Source: an uncultured Cetobacterium sp. | Lineage (GTDB): Bacteria > Fusobacteriota > Fusobacteriia > Fusobacteriales > Fusobacteriaceae | DNA length: 17,360 nucleotides | Reading direction: 5' to 3' | Assembly: GCA_900766645.1 (NCBI GenBank) | Contig: CAAFWD010000174.1 | Location: forward strand, 1-17,360 | Shown: positions 1-6,385 of the stretch, piece by piece | Position numbering within the stretch: the first letter of the stretch is position 1 | Layout of the letters: every line of letters starts with the position of its first letter | The notes under the pieces: generated by a model | Databases searched by the model: none | What the model was told of the DNA's origin: nothing | The model's input: the letters and a program-made list of their open reading frames with translations, nothing else | Position numbers and translations under genes: made by a program

Positions 1-1040
1 TACTTGATACAATCCTTATCACAGCTGAAATTTTAGAATTAAAAGCTAATCCTAAAAAGAGAGCTAAAGGAATTGTTCTTGAATCTAGACTAGACCCTAA
101 AGTTGGACCAATTGCTGACGTTCTTATTCAAGAAGGAACTTTAAAAATTGGTGAGGTTATTGTTGCTGGAGAGTCTATGGGTAAAGTTAGAGCTCTAGTT
201 AATGACAAAGGAGAAAAAGTTCAAACTGCTACTGTATCTCAACCTATTGAGATCATTGGATTTAATGAAGTTCCTTCTGCAGGAGATACTTTCTATGTTA
301 TTCAAAATGAACAACATGCTAAGAGAATTGTTGAAGAAGTAGCTAAAGAAAGAAAGATTTCAGAAGTTAGTAGAAAAACTATCTCTCTTGAATCTTTATC
401 TAAAGAGTTAGATCATGCTAACGTAAAAGAGTTAAACTTAATTTTAAGAGCTGATTCTAGAGGATCTGTTGAAGCGTTAAGAGACTCATTACATAAATTA
501 TCTACTGATGAAGTTGCAGTTAATATAATCCAAGCAGCTTCTGGAGCTATAACTGAGAGTGACGTTAAACTAGCTGAAGCATCAAATGCTATCATTATTG
601 GATTTAACGTAAGACCTACAACTAAAGCTTTAAAAGAAGCTGATGTAAATGGTGTTGAAATCAGAACTTCTAATATCATTTATCATATTACTGAAGACAT
701 TGAAAAAGCTCTAACTGGTATGCTAGATCCTGAGTTTAAAGAAAACTATTCAGGAAGAATTGAAATCAAAAAAGTATTTAAAGTTTCTAAAGTTGGTAAT
801 GTTGCTGGATGTGTTGTTGTTGACGGTAAAGTTAGAAACGATTCTAACATTAGAATCCTTAGAAATGGAGTTATTGTTTACGAAGGAAAGCTAAGTACAC
901 TTAAGAGATACAAGGATGACGCTAAAGAAGTTGTTGCTGGTCAAGAGTGTGGATTAGGTATTGAAAACTTTAACGATATCAAAGAAGGAGATATTGTTGA
1001 GGCCTTCGATATTATTGAAGTAAAAAGAACATTAAAGTAG
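1..1040 (+). CDS. infB: Translation initiation factor IF-2 (C-terminal part, 5' end outside the window)
   Basis: IF2 is the GTPase that brings initiator fMet-tRNA to the 30S subunit and promotes subunit joining. The reading frame is open from base 3, so 345 residues are visible and the N-terminal region and most of the G domain lie upstream. The first visible residues (LITAEILELKANPKKRAKG) match the end of the IF2 G domain. They are followed by the beta-barrel domain II (SRLDPKVGPIADVLIQEGTL), then domain III beginning near DSRGSVEAL, with the family signatures IIQAASGAITESDV and IIGFNVRP. The C-terminal fMet-tRNA-binding barrel (GKVRNDSNIRILRNG, ending GDIVEAFDIIEVKRTLK) is complete. The ATG at 177 is internal and not a start. 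The gene ends 9 bp before rbfA, as in many bacterial nusA-infB-rbfA operons. Identification is secure. Confidence 0.97.
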   Translation, partial: LDTILITAEILELKANPKKRAKGIVLESRLDPKVGPIADVLIQEGTLKIGEVIVAGESMGKVRALVNDKGEKVQTATVSQPIEIIGFNEVPSAGDTFYVIQNEQHAKRIVEEVAKERKISEVSRKTISLESLSKELDHANVKELNLILRADSRGSVEALRDSLHKLSTDEVAVNIIQAASGAITESDVKLAEASNAIIIGFNVRPTTKALKEADVNGVEIRTSNIIYHITEDIEKALTGMLDPEFKENYSGRIEIKKVFKVSKVGNVAGCVVVDGKVRNDSNIRILRNGVIVYEGKLSTLKRYKDDAKEVVAGQECGLGIENFNDIKEGDIVEAFDIIEVKRTLK

Positions 1041-1049
1041 GTGGTAGTT

Positions 1050-1406
1050 ATGAACAAAAAAAGATTAGCTGGAATTGAAAAAGAAGTTCTTAAAGTAGTT
1101 TCTAAAGCTCTTTTTGAAGATATAAAAAATCCAAAATTAAAAAAAGCTATGGTATCTGTAACTAGTGTAAGAGTAACAGAAGATCTTAAGTTTGCTGATC
1201 TTTATTTCAGTATTATGCCTATCAAAGGACAATCTTTAAATAAAAATGAAGTTCTTGAAGGTTTAAATGAAGTTAAAGGTTTCTTAAGAAGAAAAGTATC
1301 TGAAGAACTAGCCCTAAGATACACGCCTGAAATGAGAATCAAATTAGACGATACTATAGAGCACGCTATAAAAATTTCTAAGTTACTTGATGATTTAAAA
1401 GGGTAA
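1050..1406 (+). CDS. rbfA: 30S ribosome-binding factor RbfA
   Basis: RbfA is a small KH-type protein that binds the 30S subunit and helps mature the 5' end of 16S rRNA. The product is 118 residues, a normal length. It starts MNKKRLAGIEKEVLKVVSKAL, has the conserved central stretch KKAMVSVTSVRVTEDLKFADLYFS, and ends with the family's typical RYTPEMRIKLDDTIEHAIKI segment. An in-frame GTG at 1041 lies directly after the infB stop codon. I prefer the ATG at 1050 because the AGGTGG at 1039-1044 then serves as its SD, whereas the GTG would have none. The gene sits between infB and recJ with 9 and 3 bp gaps, so it is probably co-transcribed and translationally coupled with them. Confidence 0.94.
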   Translation: MNKKRLAGIEKEVLKVVSKALFEDIKNPKLKKAMVSVTSVRVTEDLKFADLYFSIMPIKGQSLNKNEVLEGLNEVKGFLRRKVSEELALRYTPEMRIKLDDTIEHAIKISKLLDDLKG

Positions 1407-1409
1407 TCT

Positions 1410-3101
1410 ATGATCTGGGAATGTAAAGCTATATCAGAAAAACTTATTGAAACTAAGGCTAGTCAGTGGAGTGTTTCTAATTTTTTAGCGTCTTTAATTA
1501 TTCAAAAAGGATTTTCTGATCAAGAGGAGGTTCAAGAGTTCTTGAACCCCTCTCTTTCTAAATTAAGAGATCCTTTTGAATTTGAGTTAATGGATAAAGT
1601 TGTTAGAAAAATAGTTCATAATAAAAATAGTAATCAAAAAATTTATATTTATGGAGACTATGATGTTGATGGAATAACTGCAGCTGTTTTTCTTGTTTTG
1701 GCGTTTAGAGAGATTGGGATTGATATTGAATACTACATTCCTAATAGAATGGATGAAGGATATGGTCTTGATAAAACAACTATTGATTTCATAAATAAAA
1801 ATAACGGTAAATTAATTATAACTGTTGATACTGGAATTAATTCTTTTGAGGACGTTGAATATGCTCGTTCTCTTGGAATTGATGTTATTGTCACTGATCA
1901 TCATAAAAGTGTTAAAGAAAAAGTAGACGACGATCTTCTTTTTATTAACCCTAAACTAAGTGAACAATACAAGTTTAAATTTTTAGCTGGTGCAGGTGTT
2001 GCACTAAAGGTAGCTCAAGGAGTTTACTCCTATTTAAAAGAAGATCTTTCTAAATTATATCAATTTATGGATGTTGTTATGATTGGTACTGTAGCTGATG
2101 TTGTTCCTATGTATGACGAAAACAGAATTATTATTCATGAAGGTCTTAAAACTTTAAAAAATACAAAAGTTAAAGGTCTTATATATTTAATGAAATATCT
2201 TAAACTTTACAATAAAGATATTAGTACAACTGATATAAGTTACTTTGTTTCTCCGCTTATAAATTCTCTTGGAAGATTAGGTAATTCTAAACTCGGCGCT
2301 GATTTTTTTATGAAAACAGACGATTTTGAAATATATAATATAATTGAAGAGATGAAAAAAGCAAACAAGCAGAGACGAGAGCTTGAAAGAACTATTTTTG
2401 ATGATGCTAATAATATGATTAGAGAAAAAGGATTAAAAAATCTCAATTATATTTTTGTTTCTTCAGAAAAATGGCATCCTGGTGTCATTGGTGTTGTAGC
2501 TTCTAGATTAAGTGTCAAATATGACCTTCCAGTTGCTATGATATCCCTTAAAAATGGGGTTGCTAAAGCTTCTTGTAGAAGTATTCCTGGAGTTAATATT
2601 TTTAATATCCTTAAACAGATTGAAGATAAACTTATTCGATTTGGTGGTCACGATTTAGCTGCTGGCTTTATAGCCAAAGAAGAAGATCTAACAATCATTG
2701 AAAATCTTTTTGCACAAGAGATTCAAGGTGGTAAGAGTATTGAAAAACCTGTTAAAAATTTAGAAATAGATATGGAAATATCTATTGATTGTATAAATGA
2801 AAATATCATGAAAGATATAAAAAAATTAGGTCCTTTTGGACTTGAAAATAGACATCCTTATTTTTTAGATAAAAATGTTAAAATTTCTAATATAAAATTT
2901 TTTGGAATTGAAGATCGACACTTCAATGGAACTCTTGAAAAAAATGGAAAATCATATCCCTTAGTAGCTTTTGATTTAAGTCAAAAATTACATGCAGATA
3001 ATGAGAATTCTTTATATGATATTGTTTATTATCCTGAAAAAGTTAATAACAAAGGAGAAGAGTTTTACCAATTTCGTTTAAAAGATCTTCGAAATATCTA
3101 A
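1410..3101 (+). CDS. recJ: Single-stranded-DNA-specific 5'-3' exonuclease RecJ
   Basis: RecJ degrades single-stranded DNA 5' to 3' in recombination and mismatch or base-excision repair. The 563 residues are close to the 577 of the E. coli enzyme; this is the short form without the long C-terminal extension of Bacillus RecJ. DHH-family metal-binding motifs are visible in order: YGDYDVDG (81-88), VDTG (139-142), TDHH (162-165), and GTVADVVPM (226-234). INSLGRLG (284-291) and the DHHA1-domain motif GGHDLAAGF (412-420) follow. No catalytic residue appears to be missing. The ATG lies 3 bp after the rbfA stop, with AAAGGG inside the end of rbfA as a modest SD, which suggests translational coupling. 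recJ directly downstream of rbfA is less usual than the common rbfA-truB order. A hairpin covers its stop codon. Confidence 0.96.
   Translation: MIWECKAISEKLIETKASQWSVSNFLASLIIQKGFSDQEEVQEFLNPSLSKLRDPFEFELMDKVVRKIVHNKNSNQKIYIYGDYDVDGITAAVFLVLAFREIGIDIEYYIPNRMDEGYGLDKTTIDFINKNNGKLIITVDTGINSFEDVEYARSLGIDVIVTDHHKSVKEKVDDDLLFINPKLSEQYKFKFLAGAGVALKVAQGVYSYLKEDLSKLYQFMDVVMIGTVADVVPMYDENRIIIHEGLKTLKNTKVKGLIYLMKYLKLYNKDISTTDISYFVSPLINSLGRLGNSKLGADFFMKTDDFEIYNIIEEMKKANKQRRELERTIFDDANNMIREKGLKNLNYIFVSSEKWHPGVIGVVASRLSVKYDLPVAMISLKNGVAKASCRSIPGVNIFNILKQIEDKLIRFGGHDLAAGFIAKEEDLTIIENLFAQEIQGGKSIEKPVKNLEIDMEISIDCINENIMKDIKKLGPFGLENRHPYFLDKNVKISNIKFFGIEDRHFNGTLEKNGKSYPLVAFDLSQKLHADNENSLYDIVYYPEKVNNKGEEFYQFRLKDLRNI
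1523..1553 (+). other. Strong imperfect hairpin inside recJ
   Basis: The left arm 1523-1536 (AGAGGAGGTTCAAG) pairs with the right arm 1541-1553 (CTTGAACCCCTCT). This gives 13 base pairs with a single bulged A (1528) and a 4-nt AGTT loop. It lies in codons 38-48 of recJ, encoding the conserved EEVQEFLNPSL segment, and it sequesters an SD-like AGAGGAGG. There is no T-run after it, so it is not a terminator. It may be a chance product of the protein sequence or an mRNA structure that affects translation or stability. Confidence 0.5.
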
Positions 3102-3114
3102 ATTTCGAAGTTTT
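3087..3114 (+). terminator. Terminator-like hairpin over the recJ stop codon
   Basis: A perfect 9-bp stem, CTTCGAAAT (3087-3095) with ATTTCGAAG (3102-3110), has a 6-nt loop and is followed by TTTT (3111-3114). The recJ stop codon (3099-3101) falls in the loop and the start of the right arm. The T-run is short, so termination may be partial. Only about 16 bp separate it from the tig SD. Confidence 0.6.
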
Positions 3115-3144
3115 AAAATATATATTACTTAAGGAGGAAAATTA

Positions 3145-4431
3145 ATGAAACACTTATTAAACAAAGTTGAGCATTCAGCAGTTGAAATAAAAATCTCTTT
3201 AACAGCTGAAGAGTTATCACCAATCAAAGCTGAGGTTACTAAAGCTATTGCTACTAAAGTTGAGGTTCCTGGATTCAGAAAAGGACACGCACCTTTAAAT
3301 AAAGTAGAGGCTGCTTACGCTGACGCTATAAAAGAGGAAGTTGTTGAAGCTGTTTTAAAAGCTAACTTTGATAAAATCGTTGCAGAAGAGAAAATTGCTC
3401 CTGTAAGCTTTATCTACGATCTAGTTGCTGAAATGAACGAAACTTTAGAATTAACTTTCAAAGTTGATGTTTATCCTGAAATCACTGTTGGAGAGTACAA
3501 AGGTCTAGAAGTTGAAAAAGAAACTTTCGAAATGAACGAAGAATTATTAAATAAAGAAATAGAAAATATGGTGGCTGCTAAATCTAAATTAGTTGATGCT
3601 GCTGAAGGACACAAAGCTGAGATGGGAGATACTATTGACCTTGCTTTTGAAGGATTTGTTGATGGTGTTGCTTTTGAAGGTGGAAAAGCTGATTCTCACC
3701 AATTAAAATTAGGATCAAAAATGTTCATCGATACATTTGAAGACCAATTAGTTGGATATACAGTTGGACAAGAAGGAGAAGTTAATGTTACATTCCCTAC
3801 TGAATATCATTCAGAAGCTTTAGCTGGAAAACCTGCTGTATTTAAGGTTAAAATCAATGCTATCAAAACTTTAGCTAAGCCTGAATTAAATGATGAGTTT
3901 GCTAAGGAAGCTGGATTTGAATCTTTAGATGATTTAAAAGCTAAGAAAACTGAAGAGATCAAAACTAGAGAAGAAGCTAGAGTTCAAAACAACTTCGTTG
4001 GAAAATTAATCCAAAAGTTAGTTGCTGAATCTAAAATCGAAGTTCCTAAATCAATGGTAGTTAGAGAAGTTGAAAATAGAATGGCTGAAATGAATCAACA
4101 ACTTGCTATGCAAGGAATGGATTTCGACCAATACTTAAAAATGACTGGAATGACTAAAGAGCAAGCGTTCAACCAAATCGCTCCTATGGCTCATAACAAA
4201 GTTCAAGTTGATTTACTTCTTGAAGCTATTGCTAAATCAGAAAATATTGAAGTTTCTGAAGAAGAATTAAACAATAGAACTACTGAAATTGCTAAAATGT
4301 ACGGAATGACTGTTGAGCAATTAGAGGGAGAGTTAAATAAAAACTCTAACTTAAATGAGTTCAAATCTAGTCTAAAAAATGAAATCTTAGCTCAAAAAGC
4401 TGTAGAAGTTGTAGTTAACAACGCAAAATAA
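3145..4431 (+). CDS. tig: Trigger factor (ribosome-associated chaperone and peptidyl-prolyl isomerase)
   Basis: Trigger factor binds the ribosome at the polypeptide exit tunnel and shields nascent chains. The 428 residues match the family length. The ribosome-binding loop is seen as GFRKGHAPL (43-51). The FKBP-type isomerase domain covers about 158-240 (GDTIDLAFEGFVDG ... LGYTVGQE-like region ... FKVKINAI). The rest is the helical C-terminal chaperone cradle with methionine-rich stretches such as MAEMNQQLAMQGMDF near 312-326. The ATG has an excellent SD (AAGGAGG, 3131-3137). Codon use contains more C-ending codons than the neighbouring recJ, consistent with high expression. Its position upstream of clpP-clpX-lon is the widely conserved arrangement. 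A hairpin terminator follows, so clpP may be transcribed partly separately. Confidence 0.97.
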   Translation: MKHLLNKVEHSAVEIKISLTAEELSPIKAEVTKAIATKVEVPGFRKGHAPLNKVEAAYADAIKEEVVEAVLKANFDKIVAEEKIAPVSFIYDLVAEMNETLELTFKVDVYPEITVGEYKGLEVEKETFEMNEELLNKEIENMVAAKSKLVDAAEGHKAEMGDTIDLAFEGFVDGVAFEGGKADSHQLKLGSKMFIDTFEDQLVGYTVGQEGEVNVTFPTEYHSEALAGKPAVFKVKINAIKTLAKPELNDEFAKEAGFESLDDLKAKKTEEIKTREEARVQNNFVGKLIQKLVAESKIEVPKSMVVREVENRMAEMNQQLAMQGMDFDQYLKMTGMTKEQAFNQIAPMAHNKVQVDLLLEAIAKSENIEVSEEELNNRTTEIAKMYGMTVEQLEGELNKNSNLNEFKSSLKNEILAQKAVEVVVNNAK

Positions 4432-4438
4432 TCTTTTT

Positions 4439-4475
4439 GTATTGAGTAGAGTACCCCTCTACTCAATACCTATTT
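4439..4475 (+). terminator. Rho-independent terminator after tig
   Basis: A perfect 13-bp stem pairs GTATTGAGTAGAG (4439-4451) with CTCTACTCAATAC (4457-4469), with a TACCC loop at 4452-4456. It is followed by CTATTTT. The stem is very strong but the T-run is short and interrupted, so partial read-through into clpP is plausible. The flanking T-run upstream reads as A's on the opposite strand, so it would not terminate minus-strand transcription. Confidence 0.75.
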
Positions 4476-4487
4476 TAAAAAATTAGT

Positions 4488-4518
4488 GTTAAATACCAAA
4501 ACTTTTTTAGTATTTAAC
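4488..4518 (+). promoter_or_regulatory. Inverted repeat upstream of clpP, candidate operator or leader hairpin
   Basis: A perfect 9-bp inverted repeat, GTTAAATAC (4488-4496) and GTATTTAAC (4510-4518), is separated by 13 nt. It lies between the tig terminator and the clpP SD (AAGGAGG near 4530). A possible -10 element TAGTAT (4508-4513) overlaps the right arm. It does not match the CIRCE element (TTAGCACTC-N9-GAGTGCTAA). It could be a repressor-binding site over the clpP promoter or a leader hairpin. Its function is inferred from position only. Confidence 0.4.
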
Positions 4519-4543
4519 TTTAAGTTTTTAAGGAGGTATAAAT

Positions 4544-5119
4544 ATGTATAGCCCAACAGTAATTGAAAATACAGGAAAAGGTGAAAGAGCTTATGACATA
4601 TACTCTAGACTTCTTAAAGATAGAATTATCTTTTTAGGAAGTGAAATAGATGATCAAATAGCAAATGCTATTGTAGCTCAGTTACTTTTTTTAGAAGCTG
4701 AAGACCCAAATAAAGATATTATTATGTATATAAATAGCCCTGGTGGAGTTATCACTTCAGGAATGGCTATATTTGACACTATGAACTATATCAAACCTGA
4801 TGTACAAACTGTTTGTATTGGTCAAGCTGCTAGCATGGGAGCCCTTTTACTTTCTGCTGGTGCACAAGGAAAAAGATTTGCTCTTGAAAATGCAAGAATT
4901 ATGATACACCAACCACTTGGTGGAGCTAGAGGTCAAGCTACTGACATTGAGATTCAAGCTAAAGAAATCTTAAGAATGAAAGCATTAACTTCAAAAATAT
5001 TAAGTAAAAATACAGGTAAGCCTATAGAAGATATTATTTCTGCTACAGAAAGAGATAACTTTATGAGTGCAGAAGAGGCTAAAGAATTTGGCCTTATAGA
5101 CCACGTATTTATTAGATAG
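4544..5119 (+). CDS. clpP: ATP-dependent Clp protease proteolytic subunit ClpP
   Basis: ClpP is the serine-protease barrel that degrades proteins unfolded by ClpX or other Clp ATPases in the cytosol. It is 191 residues long. The catalytic triad lies where the family expects it: Ser97 in GQAASMGA, His122 in MIHQPLGG, and Asp171 in ERDNFM. The oxyanion-hole stretch INSPGGVITSG (64-74) is intact. The N-terminus MYSPTVIENTGKGERAYDIYS is close to the mature start in other species, so the propeptide is absent or very short. The SD AAGGAGG precedes the ATG. clpX starts 10 bp after its stop, and the two products form one machine. Confidence 0.98.
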   Translation: MYSPTVIENTGKGERAYDIYSRLLKDRIIFLGSEIDDQIANAIVAQLLFLEAEDPNKDIIMYINSPGGVITSGMAIFDTMNYIKPDVQTVCIGQAASMGALLLSAGAQGKRFALENARIMIHQPLGGARGQATDIEIQAKEILRMKALTSKILSKNTGKPIEDIISATERDNFMSAEEAKEFGLIDHVFIR

Positions 5120-5129
5120 GAGGGAAAAG

Positions 5130-6374
5130 ATGAGTAAAAAAGAACATTGTTCTTTCTGTGGAAGAGGACAAGATGAAGTCTCTAAACTTTTCTCTGGAAT
5201 AAATGGTGCATTTATATGTGACGAGTGTATCGAAACTTGTTTTGATATGCTTGGGTATGAGAATGACATCTACTACGGAGAGAAAACTAATGATAATTTA
5301 AATCATTCTCTTACAGGAATAGAATTACCTACTCCTAAAGAGATCAAAGATAGACTTGACGACTATGTCATTGGGCAAGATGAAAGTAAAAAAGTATTAG
5401 CTGTTTCTGTTTATAATCATTATAAAAGAATCATGCATAAGGATTCTGGTAACCAAGATGTTGAACTTCAAAAGTCTAATGTTCTACTTATTGGTCCTAC
5501 TGGTTGTGGAAAAACATTATTAGCTCAAACATTAGCAAGAACTCTTCATGTTCCTTTTGCTATTGCTGATGCTACTACTCTAACTGAAGCAGGATATGTC
5601 GGAGATGATGTTGAAAATGTTTTAGTTAGACTGCTTCAAGCTGCTAACTACGATGTTCAAGCTGCTGAAAGAGGAATTATTTATATTGATGAAATTGATA
5701 AAATTTCTAGAAAATCTGAAAATGTATCTATTACTAGAGATGTTTCAGGTGAGGGTGTTCAACAAGCTTTATTAAAAATTATAGAGGGAACTAAATCGCA
5801 AGTTCCTCCACAAGGTGGAAGAAAACATCCTAACCAAGAATTAATTGAAATTGATACAACAAATATTCTTTTCATTGTTGGTGGAGCTTTTGAAGGAATG
5901 GAAAAAATTATTAAATCTAGAACTAATAAAAAAGTTTTAGGTTTTGGGGCATCTCAAACTTCAACTAATAATGATTCTGAATTAGAAGTTTTAGGTAAAG
6001 TTCTTCCTGAAGATTTAGTAAAACAGGGTATAATTCCAGAATTAGTTGGAAGATTACCTGTTATTACTACTCTTTCTCCGTTAAATGAAGAAGCATTTAT
6101 TAAAATTCTTACTGAACCAAAAAACTCAATTGTAAAACAATATCAAAAGTTTTTTGAAATGGAAAATGTTGAACTTACATTTGAAGATGAAGCTCTTAAA
6201 AAGATTGCTGCCTTAGCTTTAGAAAGAAAAATCGGAGCTAGAGGACTTAGATCTATTATTGAAGGAATTATGACTGAATTAATGTTTGAAATTCCATCTG
6301 ATAAGAGTATTAAAAAAGTTACTATTACTGCAGACTCTATCAAAGATTCTGCGCAAGTTAAAATTGAGCGTTAG
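5130..6374 (+). CDS. clpX: ClpXP ATPase (unfoldase) subunit ClpX
   Basis: ClpX is the AAA+ unfoldase that recognises tagged substrates and feeds them to ClpP. The 414 residues are of normal length. The N-terminal zinc-binding domain has Cys7, Cys10, Cys30 and Cys33. The AAA+ module has Walker A GPTGCGKT (122-129), pore-1 loop GYVG (155-158), Walker B IIYIDEID (183-190), the RKH pore motif (231-233), and sensor-2 GARGLR (369-374). The ClpP-docking loop reads LGF (270-272) where E. coli has IGF, a conservative change. The SD AGGAGGG precedes the ATG. It lies between clpP and lon with gaps of 10 and 11 bp, indicating one transcript. Confidence 0.98.
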   Translation: MSKKEHCSFCGRGQDEVSKLFSGINGAFICDECIETCFDMLGYENDIYYGEKTNDNLNHSLTGIELPTPKEIKDRLDDYVIGQDESKKVLAVSVYNHYKRIMHKDSGNQDVELQKSNVLLIGPTGCGKTLLAQTLARTLHVPFAIADATTLTEAGYVGDDVENVLVRLLQAANYDVQAAERGIIYIDEIDKISRKSENVSITRDVSGEGVQQALLKIIEGTKSQVPPQGGRKHPNQELIEIDTTNILFIVGGAFEGMEKIIKSRTNKKVLGFGASQTSTNNDSELEVLGKVLPEDLVKQGIIPELVGRLPVITTLSPLNEEAFIKILTEPKNSIVKQYQKFFEMENVELTFEDEALKKIAALALERKIGARGLRSIIEGIMTELMFEIPSDKSIKKVTITADSIKDSAQVKIER

Positions 6375-6385
6375 GGGTGAATTGA

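Noticed and set aside
1041..1049. GTG start for rbfA directly after the infB stop codon
   Set aside because: No SD lies at proper spacing. The AGGTGG covering this GTG is better read as the SD for the ATG at 1050.
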